Shown: positions 54,462 through 64,000, numbered from the stretch's first letter. The stretch: DNA of 64,000 bases from Hornefia porci (GCF_001940235.1 NZ_MJIE01000001.1:1-64000), one strand, 5' to 3'. The notes: generated from the letters alone by a model not told the origin. Numbers and translations are program-made.

Positions 54462-55841
54462 ATGAAGCTTGGATATGAATTGACAATAGAACAGAAACAG
54501 CAGCTGTCGATGACGCCGGAGCTGATTCAGGCAATCAAGATCCTGCAGCTCAGCAATATGGATCTGTTTGACTATGTTCAGAATGAGCTTCTGGAAAACC
54601 CGATTCTGGAAGAGGCCCATCACGACGGAGACGACGGGCAGTCGCCGGTGGAAATCGATATCCGCGACCGGATCGCAGAGGATGACTACGACGACGGAAA
54701 CGACCGGCAGTGGGAAAATCATTCGGATCGGGAGGAGTACACATTTGAGCAGTTCACGTCGGCGGAACAGACCCTGCAGGACTTTCTGACAGAGCAGCTG
54801 AACTTCAGCAGACTGATCGGGCGGGACCGGCAGATCTGCAGTTTTATCATTGAAGGAATCGACGAGAACGGCTATCTGACGCTCTCCATGGAGGAAATCA
54901 CGACGATGATGGACACCGATGAGGAGACGGTCGAGCGGATTCTGGGCTATGTGCATCAGATGGAGCCCACAGGGGTCGGCGCCAGGAGCCTGGCGGAGTG
55001 CCTGGAGATTCAGCTGGCGTCCCGGGGAGAACTGACGGACGAGCTGGAATACATCATCGAGAATATGCTGAACGACGTTGCGGACAACCGGCTTTCCAAG
55101 ATCGCCAGGGCAGTGGGAATCCGGTGCGAGGAGGTGCAGCAGGCAGTGGATCTGATCCGGAGCCTGGAGCCCAAGCCGGGACGGCAGTTCGCCAACAGCG
55201 GGGAATCCACCCGTTATGTGATTCCGGACATCATTGTGGAGAAAATCGACGGAGAGTATGTGGTTTCCAGCAATGACTCCAGCATCCCCCGGCTGATGGT
55301 AAGCTCCTACTACAAAAAACTGTCCGGCGCTGCGAAGCAGGACGCGGATCTGAACAATTACCTGACCAGCCGCTTCAATTCAGCCATGTGGCTGATCCGA
55401 AGCATCGAGCAGAGAAAACAGACCATCATGAATGTGGCGGCGGCGATCGTCCACTATCAGGAGGACTTTTTCGAGAAGGGCGAAAAGTTTATCCGGACGC
55501 TGACGCTGAAGCAGATCGCGGAGGAGCTGGGCGTCCATGAATCGACGGTCAGCCGGGCGATAAACGGAAAATATATGCAGAGCCCCAGAGGGGTGTATGA
55601 ACTGAAATACTTCTTCTCCAGCGGCGTGCCGGTGGCGGGCGGAGCAGGCGGACTGTCGTCCAACAGCGTGAAGTCCATCATCCGCGAGATCGTTGACGGC
55701 GAGGATCCGAAGAAGCCGTACAGCGACCAGGACATGGTGGCGCTGCTGAAGGAAAAGGGAATCGAGATTTCCCGACGGACCGTGGCGAAATACCGCGAGG
55801 GAATGGGAATCCTGTCCTCCTCCAAGCGGAGAAGATACTGA
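54462..55841 (+). CDS. rpoN: RNA polymerase sigma-54 factor
   Basis: RpoN directs polymerase to -24/-12 promoters and needs enhancer-binding AAA+ activators. The 459-residue protein has the Gln-rich region I (LTIEQKQQLSMTPELIQAI), an acidic region II, the core-binding domain, the helix-turn-helix GVHESTVSRAINGKY and the RpoN box SRRTVAKYREGMGI near residue 440. No activator gene or sigma-54 promoter was noticed in this window. Confidence 0.96.
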   Translation: MKLGYELTIEQKQQLSMTPELIQAIKILQLSNMDLFDYVQNELLENPILEEAHHDGDDGQSPVEIDIRDRIAEDDYDDGNDRQWENHSDREEYTFEQFTSAEQTLQDFLTEQLNFSRLIGRDRQICSFIIEGIDENGYLTLSMEEITTMMDTDEETVERILGYVHQMEPTGVGARSLAECLEIQLASRGELTDELEYIIENMLNDVADNRLSKIARAVGIRCEEVQQAVDLIRSLEPKPGRQFANSGESTRYVIPDIIVEKIDGEYVVSSNDSSIPRLMVSSYYKKLSGAAKQDADLNNYLTSRFNSAMWLIRSIEQRKQTIMNVAAAIVHYQEDFFEKGEKFIRTLTLKQIAEELGVHESTVSRAINGKYMQSPRGVYELKYFFSSGVPVAGGAGGLSSNSVKSIIREIVDGEDPKKPYSDQDMVALLKEKGIEISRRTVAKYREGMGILSSSKRRRY

Positions 55842-55924
55842 AATTAACACTGCTTTCAATATCGCAAGGATATTTAAAGAATACGAATCAACAAATACTT
55901 TATGTGCCGAAAGGAGAAAGAGAG

Positions 55925-56950
55925 ATGGCAGCAAAGGTAGGAATCAGCGGATTTGGAAGAATTGCGAGAGTCGTGATCAGGGCTGCGCAGGATATGCCGG
56001 AAATCGACATTTGCGGAATTAACGTGAGAAATGCGAATATCGAATATATGGTATATATGCTCAAGTATGACAGCGTCTTCGGACGGTTCCCCGGCAAGCT
56101 CGAGCAATACGATGAAGGGATCATCATCGATGGCAAGAAGATCCCCGTGTACAGCGAGTCGGAGGCGAAGAACATTCCGTGGGACCGCTGCGGAGCGGAG
56201 TACATTGTGGAGGCGACGGGCGCTTACAACACCACAGAGAAGGCGCAGGATCACATCGATTCCGGTGCGAAGAAGGTTATCATTACCGCGCCCGCGAAGG
56301 ACAAGACCACGCCGACTTTTGTCTATCGCGTCAACAGCGACCAGTACACAAGCGACATGAACGTGGTCTCCAACGCGTCCTGCACGACTAACTGTCTGGC
56401 GCCTCTGTGCAAGGTCGTGAACGACGAGTTCGGCATCGACCAGGGACTGATGTCCACTATCCACGCGGCGACAGCCAAGCAGAAGGTCGTAGACGCCCGT
56501 TCCCTGAAGGACTGGAGAACCGGACGTTCTGTGTTCGGGAACGTGATCCCGACCACGACGGGAGCCGCCAAGGCGGTCGGACTGGTGATTCCGGAGCTGG
56601 CGGGAAGAATGACGGGAATCGCTTACCGCGTTCCCACGAATGACGTTTCAGTCATCGACCTGAACATCGTACTGAAGAAATCGGCGTCCTATGAGGACAT
56701 CTGCCGGGCGGTCAAGAAGGCCTCCGAGACCACACTGGCCGGAGTCATCGAATACGTGGATGACGAGGTTGTTTCCGGCGATTTTGTCGGCGACCCCTGC
56801 ACGTCGATCTTCGACGCCAGAGAGGGAATCGAGCTGAACGACAAATTCTTCAAGCTGATCGCGTACTACGACAACGAGTACGGCTATTCCTGCAAAACGC
56901 TGGAGCTGATAAAGCATATGTATTCGGTTGACCAGTCAGCGAAAAACTAA
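55925..56950 (+). CDS. gap: Glyceraldehyde-3-phosphate dehydrogenase, type I
   Basis: GAPDH oxidises glyceraldehyde-3-phosphate with NAD+. The 341-residue protein has the Rossmann start VGISGFGRIARVVIRA, the catalytic Cys in SNASCTTNCLAPL near residue 151, and AYDNEYGYSCKTLELI near the C-terminus. Start at the ATG at 55925 after AAAGGAG. pgk follows 24 bases later, then tpiA, a typical central glycolytic order. Confidence 0.96.
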   Translation: MAAKVGISGFGRIARVVIRAAQDMPEIDICGINVRNANIEYMVYMLKYDSVFGRFPGKLEQYDEGIIIDGKKIPVYSESEAKNIPWDRCGAEYIVEATGAYNTTEKAQDHIDSGAKKVIITAPAKDKTTPTFVYRVNSDQYTSDMNVVSNASCTTNCLAPLCKVVNDEFGIDQGLMSTIHAATAKQKVVDARSLKDWRTGRSVFGNVIPTTTGAAKAVGLVIPELAGRMTGIAYRVPTNDVSVIDLNIVLKKSASYEDICRAVKKASETTLAGVIEYVDDEVVSGDFVGDPCTSIFDAREGIELNDKFFKLIAYYDNEYGYSCKTLELIKHMYSVDQSAKN

Positions 56951-56974
56951 AGGAGAAGAAAAAGGAGTACGGCT

Positions 56975-58159
56975 ATGAAAAAGACAATACGGGATATCGA
57001 CGTAAAAGGAAAAAAGGTTATTGCACGCTGTGATTTCAATGTGCCGATGCAGGAGGGCAGAATTACCGACGATACGAGAATACGGGCGGCGCTGCCCACC
57101 ATCGAGTATCTCCTAGAGCACGATGCTGCCCTGATACTGATGTCCCACATGGGACGGCCGAAGGGAGAGCCGAAGATGGAATTCACCCTTGCGCCGGTCG
57201 CGGAGAGATTGTCTGAGTATCTGAAAAAAGAAGTGAAATTCAAATCTTCACCGACCGTCGTCGACGATGAAGTGAAAAAGATGGCAGCGGAGCTGAAGCC
57301 CGGAGAAGTAATGCTCCTGGAAAATGTCCGGTTCCGTAAAGAGGAGACGGAGAACGATCCCGGATTCGCGAAGGAGCTGGCATCCCTGGCGGAGCTCTTT
57401 GTGCAGGAAGCCTTCGGCACGGCCCACAGAGCGCATGCGTCAACCGCGGGAATCGCAGATTACCTGCCGGCAGTTTCCGGATTCCTGATTGAAAAGGAAG
57501 TGAAGTTCCTGGGAAGCGCGGTAGAGGACCCGAAGAGACCCTTTGTGGCCATCATGGGAGGCGCCAAGGTCGGCGACAAAATCCCGGTCATCCGGAACCT
57601 GATCAGCCGGGTGGACACTTTAATCATCGGCGGCGGAATGGCGTACACCTTTTACAAGGCGATGGGGCTGGAAATCGGAACCTCCATTCTGGATGCTGAC
57701 AATGTAGGGCTTGCCGGTGAGCTGATGAAGCAGGCGGAAGAGGCCGGCGTGAAAATGCTCCTGCCGGTGGACGTGGTCTGCGCCGCGGCGTTCGAGAACG
57801 ACGCGGAAACCGTTACGGTGGATCGCGACAAAATGCCGGCGGATATGATGGGCATGGATATCGGGCCGAAATCGGCGGAGCTTTTCGCGGAGGAGATCGG
57901 CAAGGCAGCGACGGTCGTCTGGAACGGACCGATGGGCGTTTTCGAGATGCCGAATTTCGCGGAGGGAACAAAGAAGGTCGCGGAGGCGCTGGCAGCCAGC
58001 GACGCGATTACCGTCATCGGCGGAGGCGATTCTGCTGCGGCTGTCGAGCAGTTCGGCCTGGCGGACAAGATGACACATATCTCCACGGGCGGAGGCGCTT
58101 CGCTGGAGTTCCTCGAGGGAAAAACACTACCGGGAATTGCTGTGATTCAGGACAAATAA
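56975..58159 (+). CDS. pgk: Phosphoglycerate kinase
   Basis: Pgk transfers phosphate from 1,3-bisphosphoglycerate to ADP. The 394-residue enzyme has [32 protein letters not shown], the substrate helix [20 protein letters not shown] and the C-terminal [14 protein letters not shown]. It is in the gap-pgk-tpiA group; a palindrome and an R2 element separate it from tpiA. Confidence 0.97.
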   Translation: MKKTIRDIDVKGKKVIARCDFNVPMQEGRITDDTRIRAALPTIEYLLEHDAALILMSHMGRPKGEPKMEFTLAPVAERLSEYLKKEVKFKSSPTVVDDEVKKMAAELKPGEVMLLENVRFRKEETENDPGFAKELASLAELFVQEAFGTAHRAHASTAGIADYLPAVSGFLIEKEVKFLGSAVEDPKRPFVAIMGGAKVGDKIPVIRNLISRVDTLIIGGGMAYTFYKAMGLEIGTSILDADNVGLAGELMKQAEEAGVKMLLPVDVVCAAAFENDAETVTVDRDKMPADMMGMDIGPKSAELFAEEIGKAATVVWNGPMGVFEMPNFAEGTKKVAEALAASDAITVIGGGDSAAAVEQFGLADKMTHISTGGGASLEFLEGKTLPGIAVIQDK

Positions 58160-58179
58160 TCTGACTGCATTGCTGAGAC

Positions 58180-58212
58180 GCCGGCGCCGCATACGCGGTG
58201 CCGGCTGTCTTC
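58180..58212 (+). terminator. Hairpin after pgk, possible terminator
   Basis: GCCGGCGCCGC (58180-58190), loop ATAC, and GCGGTGCCGGC (58195-58205) form a strong stem with one G-U pair. The following TGTCTTCC is only weakly U-rich, so termination may be partial. Confidence 0.5.
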
Positions 58213-58229
58213 CGTATGCAGGACGGACA

Positions 58230-58374
58230 TAATTAATGCGTGCTCAGCTGCCGGATATGCCTGAAATACCGATGCTGGTGAGCGTATTGGGCAGCCTGCC
58301 GATAAACTGACGTCAGCGCCCGCTAAGTCCGGCGGAAACTTTCCGACGGGGACTTAACAGGCAGACACTAATTA
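58230..58374. repeat. R2 element, chimera of R2a left and R2b right ends
   Basis: About 145 bases starting TAATTAATGCGTGCTCAGC (as in R2a at 24167) and ending GCAGACACTAATTA (as in R2b at 24431). The middle includes TGACGTCAGCGCCCGCTAAGTCC and GGGGACTTAA from R2b. The ends are inverted repeats of the form TAATTARTG. It lies between pgk and tpiA and ends 10 bases before the tpiA ribosome site. Confidence 0.85.
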
Positions 58375-58397
58375 TCATCAAATGGAGGTAATCAATT

Positions 58398-59153
58398 ATG
58401 GCTATGAGAATTCCGTTCATCGCGGGAAACTGGAAGATGTTTAAAACAAAGAAAGAAGCGAAGGAATTCGCGGAAGAATTCAGGACGCTTTATAAGGATA
58501 CCGACGTGAGAACCGCGATCTGTGCTCCGTTTACCCAACTGGACACGCTGAAGGAGGCTTTTGCCGGTACGAATATCGGAGTCGGCGCGCAGAACGTCCA
58601 CTTTGAGGATGAAGGGGCGTTCACCGGGGAAATCTCCCTTCCGATGCTGAAGGAGATCGGCGTCGATTACTGCGTAATCGGTCATTCGGAAAGAAGACAG
58701 TACTTCAACGAAACGGATGAGACGGTCAACCTGAAACTGAAAAAGCTGCTGAATGAGAGTGACATCGTTCCTATCCTTTGTGTCGGCGAAAATCTCGAGC
58801 AGAGAGAGGCCGGCAGAGAAAAGGAAATCGTGGAGGGACAGATCCGGGCGGATCTCGCCGGTATCGCTGCGGATAAGGTCGCATCCATGGTCATCGCGTA
58901 TGAACCGATCTGGGCGATCGGAACCGGAAAGACCGCGACGCCGGAGCAGGCGGGAGAGATGTGCGCGGTGATCCGCGGCGTCATCGAGGAACTGTACGAC
59001 GAGGATACCTGCGACCGGGTCATCATTCAGTACGGAGGAAGTGTCAAGCCGGAGAACGCGACGGAAATCATGAACATGGACGAGATCGACGGAGCTCTCG
59101 TGGGAGGCGCCAGCCTGATTCCTCAGAAGTTTATGGATATCATCAATTTCTGA
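58398..59153 (+). CDS. tpiA: Triosephosphate isomerase
   Basis: TpiA interconverts dihydroxyacetone phosphate and glyceraldehyde-3-phosphate. The 251-residue TIM barrel has AGNWKMFKT, the catalytic His in VIGHSERR near residue 94, the catalytic Glu in YEPIWAIGTGK near 168, and QYGGSVKPEN. GGAGG precedes the ATG. No promoter was clear between the R2 element and the start, so it may be read from upstream. Confidence 0.97.
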   Translation: MAMRIPFIAGNWKMFKTKKEAKEFAEEFRTLYKDTDVRTAICAPFTQLDTLKEAFAGTNIGVGAQNVHFEDEGAFTGEISLPMLKEIGVDYCVIGHSERRQYFNETDETVNLKLKKLLNESDIVPILCVGENLEQREAGREKEIVEGQIRADLAGIAADKVASMVIAYEPIWAIGTGKTATPEQAGEMCAVIRGVIEELYDEDTCDRVIIQYGGSVKPENATEIMNMDEIDGALVGGASLIPQKFMDIINF

Positions 59154-59293
59154 GGCCTTTCAGGCAGTCTCTTTTTAGACAATCCGTGTGATTTGCCTAA
59201 TTTAGCCACAATTTAGCTGATGAAAGTCTTGATTTTTCCGGTCTGCTATGATATTGTTTAATAGTTAAATCAGACCAGGAGGGAAATTAGAAT

Positions 59294-59527
59294 ATGTACA
59301 TTGCTATGATGGTCGTTCTTGCGATCGTAAGTGTGATCCTGATTCTGAGCGTATTGCTTCAGGAGGGGAACAGTGACGGGCTGTCCGGTTCTATTGCGGG
59401 CGGCGCGGAGCAGCTTTTCGGCAAGAAGAGAGGCCGCGGATATCAGGGAATTCTGAACAAGATTACCATCGTGATGTCCGTCGTGTTCATCGTACTTTCG
59501 CTGGCGCTTGTGACGCTTGGAAAATAG
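59294..59527 (+). CDS. secG: Preprotein translocase subunit SecG
   Basis: SecG is the small accessory subunit of the SecYEG channel. The 77-residue protein has two membrane helices (about residues 3-22 and 54-75) joined by the conserved loop VLLQEGNSDGLSGSIAGGAE. AGGAGGG precedes the ATG. An extended -10 (TGCTATGAT, 59244-59252) about 45 bases upstream may be its promoter. Confidence 0.93.
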   Translation: MYIAMMVVLAIVSVILILSVLLQEGNSDGLSGSIAGGAEQLFGKKRGRGYQGILNKITIVMSVVFIVLSLALVTLGK

Positions 59528-59581
59528 AGTACGTAGAACATGGAAGAATGTGTTTAAATTTTTATTTTATATTTCTGCGTG

Positions 59582-59609
59582 TTAAGAGGTACTGCTGAGT
59601 ACCTCTTAA
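59582..59609 (+). other. Perfect 12-bp stem-loop between secG and hppA
   Basis: TTAAGAGGTACT, loop GCTG, AGTACCTCTTAA. There is no T-run on the plus strand, so it is not a classical rho-independent terminator for secG. It ends 26 bases before the hppA start and could stabilise that leader or affect readthrough. Confidence 0.65.
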
Positions 59610-59634
59610 TGTGCGTAAAAATGGGAGGTATTAT

Positions 59635-61644
59635 ATGTTGAAGTTTGTTGCTCCTATTTGCGCTGTGATCGCACTGGTGACGGCTTTCGGGCTGGCGTCG
59701 TGGATCAGAAAGTGCGGAGATGGAAACGACAGGATGAAGGAGATTTCGGGCTTCATCCGCGAGGGTGCGTTTGCGTTCCTGAAGAGAGAGTACAAATTCA
59801 TGGCGGTTGTCATCGTTGTTCTCTGTGTTCTTCTGAGTCTGTTCATCAGCCCGACGACCGGTATCCTGTACCTGATCGGCGCGCTGCTGTCCGTACTCGC
59901 GGGATTCTTCGGAATGAATGTTGCGACATTGGGGAATGTCAGGACTGCCGCAGCGGCGGAGGAGTCCGGCATCGCAAAGGCTCTGAAGATCGCGTTCCGT
60001 TCCGGATCCGTCATGGGTCTGTGTGTTGCGGGACTGGGACTTCTTGGTCTGTCCGTAGTGTTCTGCGTACTGAATCTTACCACTGTCGTGGAGTGTATCA
60101 CAGGGTTCGGATTCGGAGCTTCTTCCATGGCGCTGTTTGGAAGAGTCGGCGGCGGTATCTACACTAAGGCCGCAGACGTCGGCGCTGACCTGGTAGGAAA
60201 GGTCGAGGCCGGAATTCCGGAGGACGATCCGAGAAATCCGGCGGTTATCGCGGATAACGTAGGCGATAACGTAGGCGATGTCGCCGGAATGGGTTCTGAC
60301 CTGTTTGAGTCCTATGTAGGATCCATTATTTCCGCTATCACTCTGGCTGCAGTCGCGGTTTCCGAGGCAGAAGTGAGCGGCGCGTTTGACGAGAGAACGG
60401 CGGCCATCTTCCCGCTGATTCTTTCTGCGATCGGACTGATCGCATCTGTTGTCGCGATCCTTTGTGTAAGAGGAAGCGAGAACTCAAGCCCTGCCAGATC
60501 GCTGAACATGGCGACCTATATCAGTGCCGTGATTGTAATCGTCGCGTCTCTGATTCTGAGCAAGCAGATGCTTGGCGGATATAACTATGCATTCGCAATC
60601 ATCGCCGGACTTATCGTCGGCGTCTTAATTGGAAAGATTACCGAAATCTATACTTCAGCCGATTATCGGCATGTCAAGAAGATTGCGGAGCAGTCCCAGA
60701 CCGGGTCAGCTACCACGATTATCAGCGGACTGGGCGTCGGAATGCTGTCCACGCTCTGGCCGATTATCTGCATCGCAGTGGGAATTTATATCGCATACAG
60801 TTTTGCCGGCGTTTACGGAATCGCACTTTCCGCAGTCGGAATGCTGTCCATTACAGGAATTACTGTAGCGGTAGACGCATACGGTCCTGTTTCTGATAAC
60901 GCCGGCGGAATTGCGGAGATGTCTGAACTGCCGGAGAGAGTCAGAAACATTACAGACAAGCTGGATTCCGTCGGAAACACCACGGCGGCGATCGGAAAAG
61001 GATTCGCGATCTGCTCTGCGGCGCTTACCGCGCTGGCGCTGTTCGTCTCCTTCGCGTCTGTCGCACAGCTTAAGGCAATCGATCTTCTGCACCCGATTGT
61101 CATCATTGGACTGTTCATCGGCGCTATGCTGCCGTTCATCTTCTCCGCGATGACGATGAATTCGGTAGGAAGAGCGGCGAATCAGATGATCGAGGAGGTC
61201 AGAAGGCAGTTCCACGAGGACGAGGGAATCATGGCCGGCACGTCCAAGCCGGACTACAAAAAATGTGTTGATATTTCCACGACAGCCGCGCTGAAGGAAA
61301 TGATCGTTCCGGGTCTGATGGCGATTGTCGCTCCGATCCTGGTCGGTTTCGTTCTGGGCGCAGACGCTCTGGGCGGAATGCTGGCCGGAGCACTGGCCGC
61401 CGGCGTACTGCTGGCCATTATGATGGCGAACGCAGGCGGTGCGTGGGACAACGCCAAGAAGTATGTCGAGGAAGGAAATTACGGAGGCAAGGGATCTGAT
61501 ACTCACAAGGCAGCCGTTGTCGGCGATACTGTCGGAGATCCGTTCAAGGACACTTCCGGTCCGTCCATCAACATTCTGATCAAGCTGATGACCATCGTCT
61601 CGCTTGTATTCGCTCCGCTGTTCGGAAACGGACTTCTGGGCTGA
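59635..61644 (+). CDS. hppA: Membrane-bound ion-translocating pyrophosphatase
   Basis: HppA couples PPi hydrolysis to H+ or Na+ pumping. The 669-residue protein has about 16 membrane helices and the catalytic blocks [39 protein letters not shown] and [19 protein letters not shown]. The residues deciding K+ need read [10 protein letters not shown], with Ala and Gly at the two key positions, as in K+-dependent enzymes. Whether it pumps Na+ or H+ is not settled by this. GGGAGG precedes the ATG at 59635. Confidence 0.95.
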   Translation: MLKFVAPICAVIALVTAFGLASWIRKCGDGNDRMKEISGFIREGAFAFLKREYKFMAVVIVVLCVLLSLFISPTTGILYLIGALLSVLAGFFGMNVATLGNVRTAAAAEESGIAKALKIAFRSGSVMGLCVAGLGLLGLSVVFCVLNLTTVVECITGFGFGASSMALFGRVGGGIYTKAADVGADLVGKVEAGIPEDDPRNPAVIADNVGDNVGDVAGMGSDLFESYVGSIISAITLAAVAVSEAEVSGAFDERTAAIFPLILSAIGLIASVVAILCVRGSENSSPARSLNMATYISAVIVIVASLILSKQMLGGYNYAFAIIAGLIVGVLIGKITEIYTSADYRHVKKIAEQSQTGSATTIISGLGVGMLSTLWPIICIAVGIYIAYSFAGVYGIALSAVGMLSITGITVAVDAYGPVSDNAGGIAEMSELPERVRNITDKLDSVGNTTAAIGKGFAICSAALTALALFVSFASVAQLKAIDLLHPIVIIGLFIGAMLPFIFSAMTMNSVGRAANQMIEEVRRQFHEDEGIMAGTSKPDYKKCVDISTTAALKEMIVPGLMAIVAPILVGFVLGADALGGMLAGALAAGVLLAIMMANAGGAWDNAKKYVEEGNYGGKGSDTHKAAVVGDTVGDPFKDTSGPSINILIKLMTIVSLVFAPLFGNGLLG

Positions 61645-61665
61645 CAGACAGAACTATTGAAATCA

Positions 61666-61697
61666 AAAGGCTGCAACGTTTTCTGTTGCAGTCTTTT
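61666..61697 (+). terminator. Terminator after hppA
   Basis: AAAGGCTGCAAC (61666-61677) pairs with GTTGCAGTCTTT (61685-61696) with one G-U pair, followed by TTTTT overlap. It ends 17 bases before the ybaK start. Confidence 0.85.
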
Positions 61698-61714
61698 TCA
61701 CAGAAGGGAAGAAA

Positions 61715-62227
61715 ATGGGGAAAAAAGAAAAGGACATCAAGACGAACGCGGTACGCATGGTGGAAGCACACGGGATTCCGTATGAGCTTCGGACCTATGA
61801 CGGTTCTCACGGCTTTGTTGACGGCGTAACCGCAGCGAGAGAAACCGGAATTGAGGAGGAGCGCTGCTTCAAGACGCTTGTCCTTGTGGGACACAGCAGA
61901 CAGCATTACGTCTGTGTGATTCCGGTGGCGCGGGAGCTGGACCTGAAAAAGGCGGCCCGCCATTTCGGAGAGAAGAACATGGAGATGATCCATGCGAAGG
62001 ACATCACGAAAATCACCGGATATATCAAAGGCGGGTGTTCTCCGGTGGGAATGAAGAAGCTTTTTCCCACCGCGATTGACGCGACGGCGGAGGCGTTCTC
62101 TGAGATCGGCGTCAGTGGAGGGAAAATCGGTCTGCAGATGGAGCTTCCGCCCCGTGAGCTTGCGGCGCTTGTTAACGCGGCGTTTGCGGATCTTACAAAG
62201 GAAGAGAGACCGGAGGCGGTTCGATGA
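61715..62227 (+). CDS. ybaK: Cys-tRNA(Pro)/Cys-tRNA(Cys) deacylase YbaK
   Basis: YbaK/EbsC proteins remove cysteine mischarged on tRNA-Pro. The 170-residue protein has the YbaK/ProRS-associated fold, with KTLVLVGHSRQHYVCVIPV, the conserved Lys region and YIKGGCSPVGMKK. GAAGGGAAGAAA precedes the ATG. It overlaps the next gene by 4 bases, an unusual pairing with a dehydratase-type gene. Confidence 0.9.
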   Translation: MGKKEKDIKTNAVRMVEAHGIPYELRTYDGSHGFVDGVTAARETGIEEERCFKTLVLVGHSRQHYVCVIPVARELDLKKAARHFGEKNMEMIHAKDITKITGYIKGGCSPVGMKKLFPTAIDATAEAFSEIGVSGGKIGLQMELPPRELAALVNAAFADLTKEERPEAVR

Positions 62228-63510
62228 ACGACACCGTAAGAAAATTCGGCGGCAAGATGACGGAGCTTGTCCGGTCGGAGCATCCGGTGGCAGCGCGTAA
62301 GACGCTTGCTCTCGTGTTCCGCGCCTATGGCGACGCGGTGCGATTTTCCTCCGGCGGTGAGCTGCTTCCCGCTCGCAGATACGTGATGGGATTCTGTAAC
62401 AAAAAAATGGCCGCATCGATCGCCCGCCCCGAAAGAGCGGCGGTTGTCAGCCTCTTTACGCCCTGTGAAATCTTTGAAGCTCTGGGGATTCCGGTGATGG
62501 TGCCGGAAGGACTGAGCTGCTATATGACGGCTTCCGGGTGCGACAGAGTCTTTCTGGAGAAGGCTGAGGAATGCGGCGTGCCGGAAACTCTTTGTTCCTA
62601 CCACAAAATGCTCATCGGCATGGCGGAAACCGGGGTGCTGCCGAAGCCCCGGATGATCGTGAACACCACTATGGTCTGCGACGCCAACCAGCTGTCTTTC
62701 CGGTATCTGGCGGAGTATTTCGATGTGCCGCATCTGGTGCTGGATGTTCCGGACGCCTGCAGCGCCGGGAACATCCGTTATCTCAGCGATCAGCTCCGTA
62801 GCATGAAGGATTTTGTGGAAAAACACAGCGGAAGGGCTCTGGATGAAGGGAAATTCCGCAGAACCATGCTCCGCGCCTCGGAAACGCTGGAAAACTACCG
62901 CCGCTGCCTTTCGCTGAAATCGGTGCGGTATGAATCCATCCGAATGACGTATCACATGATGGACGCGCTCGCGCTGCATCCCTTTCTGGGCACGGAGGAA
63001 GGCCTTAAATATACGGAAATGCTGAAGAAGCAGCTGGCCCGTCTGCCGCTGCTGCAGCCCGGTGAGAAACGGCGTTCGCGGATCCTGTGGGTGCATATGA
63101 TGCCCTACTGGCAGGATTCCATCAGCGATATGTTCCGATATCATGCGGATGCAGAGGTGGTCTGCTGTGATGTGACCTTTGATAATTATTCGGTTCTGGA
63201 TCCGGAGCAGCCGTATGAATCGCTGGCGCGGCAGATGCTGCAGAATTCCCTGAACGGGCCGTCGGAGAGACGGATCCGCAGGGTGCTGAAGCTGGCGCAG
63301 AAGATGGAAATCGACGGAATCGTCTATTTCTGCCACTGGGGCTGCAAGCAGACGCTGGGGGCTTCGGCAATGGCGAAGGAGGCGTTTGAGCGGGCGGGAT
63401 TCCCTACGCTGGTGCTGGACGGGGACGGATGCGATACGAGAAATGTGCAGGACGGCCAGATGATGACGCGCATGGGAGCCTTCCTGGAACAGTTGGAGGC
63501 TTTGCGATGA
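62224..63510 (+). CDS. 2-hydroxyacyl-CoA dehydratase family protein, first of two
   Basis: A 428-residue protein of the HgdA/HgdB/BcrC superfamily (COG1775 type). These proteins hold a 4Fe-4S cluster and act as heterodimers with an ATP-dependent activator. Typical blocks are VVSLFTPCEIFEALGIPVMV, CSYHKMLIGMAE, and FCHWGCKQTLGASAM near the C-terminus. The substrate cannot be told, and the activator (HgdC type) is not in the window. It is coupled to ybaK and to the next gene by ATGA overlaps. Confidence 0.82.
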   Translation: MNDTVRKFGGKMTELVRSEHPVAARKTLALVFRAYGDAVRFSSGGELLPARRYVMGFCNKKMAASIARPERAAVVSLFTPCEIFEALGIPVMVPEGLSCYMTASGCDRVFLEKAEECGVPETLCSYHKMLIGMAETGVLPKPRMIVNTTMVCDANQLSFRYLAEYFDVPHLVLDVPDACSAGNIRYLSDQLRSMKDFVEKHSGRALDEGKFRRTMLRASETLENYRRCLSLKSVRYESIRMTYHMMDALALHPFLGTEEGLKYTEMLKKQLARLPLLQPGEKRRSRILWVHMMPYWQDSISDMFRYHADAEVVCCDVTFDNYSVLDPEQPYESLARQMLQNSLNGPSERRIRRVLKLAQKMEIDGIVYFCHWGCKQTLGASAMAKEAFERAGFPTLVLDGDGCDTRNVQDGQMMTRMGAFLEQLEALR

Positions 63511-64000
63511 TTGGATTTACATGTAAATACGCACCTGTCGAGCTGCTGGCCGGTTTTGGAGCGGAAACCGGGCTGCTGAATCTGGAGGCGGAGAATTTTG
63601 ATTATGCGCAGAATCTGACTCATATGAATATGTGCAGTCATATCAAGGCACTGCTGGAAGAGGTTCATCGCGAGGGCATCCGGGAGCTGCTGCTGGTGGA
63701 CTGCTGCGACAGTATGCGCCGGGCGGCCGATATCCTGAAGGAAAGGCTGGATTTCTGCTTTCTGCTTGACCTGCCCCATAACGACGACGCCTGCGCCAGA
63801 CGGCACCTCTCGGAGGAACTGATGCGCCTTGCGCGGGAGTATCAGGCGTACAGCGGAAAAGCCTTTGATTTCGAACGGTTTCGCGAGTCTTTTACAGGGG
63901 CGGACAGAGACGTCAGCGGGGATTTCATCGCGGTCATGGGAGCGCGGATGGGTGCCCGGCAGTTCGAGAATCTTTCAAAGTCAGTTCCCATGCGTCTGGA
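63507..64000 (+). CDS. 2-hydroxyacyl-CoA dehydratase family protein, second subunit (partial)
   Basis: Starts at the ATG at 63507, overlapping the previous stop, and runs off the window after 164 codons. The visible part begins IGFTCKYAPVELLAGFGAE and contains CSHIKALLEEVHREGIREL and LLVDCCDSMRRAADIL, as in subunits of this family. It likely forms a heterodimer with the preceding protein. The reading frame is open throughout; the C-terminal half is not seen. Confidence 0.8.
   Translation, partial: MIGFTCKYAPVELLAGFGAETGLLNLEAENFDYAQNLTHMNMCSHIKALLEEVHREGIRELLLVDCCDSMRRAADILKERLDFCFLLDLPHNDDACARRHLSEELMRLAREYQAYSGKAFDFERFRESFTGADRDVSGDFIAVMGARMGARQFENLSKSVPMRL

Overview
The window is 64 kb of a moderately GC-rich genome with dense gene packing, strong SD (AGGAGG-type) ribosome sites, T-box leaders, a CIRCE/HrcA operator, MurT/GatD, sigma-54, a membrane pyrophosphatase and 2-hydroxyacyl-CoA dehydratase-type genes. 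Together these point to an anaerobic Clostridia-class Firmicute, possibly near Eubacteriales Family XIII/Anaerovoracaceae. That placement is inferred from gene content and is low confidence at family level.

Layout. 0-4.7 kb: rplS, rbgA, rnhB, then the one-carbon genes fhs and fchA. The first 2.8 kb carries about ten single-base indels that break four housekeeping genes, which looks like poor consensus sequence rather than biology. 4.7-8.6 kb (minus strand): a four-gene envelope-polysaccharide O-acylation cassette (SGNH hydrolase, DUF4358, MBOAT, DHHW) directly behind leuB. 8.6-20.4 kb: a branched-chain amino acid locus with leuA-leuC-leuD-leuB leftward behind a T-box, and ilvB-ilvN-ilvC-ilvD plus an amidohydrolase rightward from a divergent promoter. 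20.5-22.7 kb: a GlnK/GlnL-type two-component system. 22.7-25.1 kb: an AT-rich and repeat-rich stretch with candidate small transcripts, two small ORFs, two nested families of palindromic repeats and the valS T-box leader.

25-45 kb: a long rightward housekeeping run: valS, folC, a split ThrE-like exporter, glyA, plsX, rnc, smc, ftsY, der, plsY, gpsA, miaB, murT, gatD and a coiled-coil protein. Many of these overlap by 1-8 bases. The gatD product keeps the family fold signature but lacks the catalytic Cys and His. 45-49.5 kb: a site-2 protease, CIRCE-controlled clpB and a GntR regulator. 49.5-52.3 kb: a degraded LytTR/DUF3021 pair between two inverted 183-bp repeats, an apparently leaderless nth, and a six-copy ~101-bp tandem array.

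52.3-64 kb: a SEC-C protein, hom, trmL, rpoN, the glycolytic genes gap-pgk-tpiA, secG, hppA, ybaK and two 2-hydroxyacyl-CoA dehydratase-family genes, the last cut by the window edge. No rRNA, tRNA, CRISPR array, integrase or transposase was seen. The most unusual material is the repeat biology (nested palindromic elements, tandem arrays built from gene ends), the catalytically empty GatD, and the overlapping candidate transcripts at 22.9-23.5 kb.
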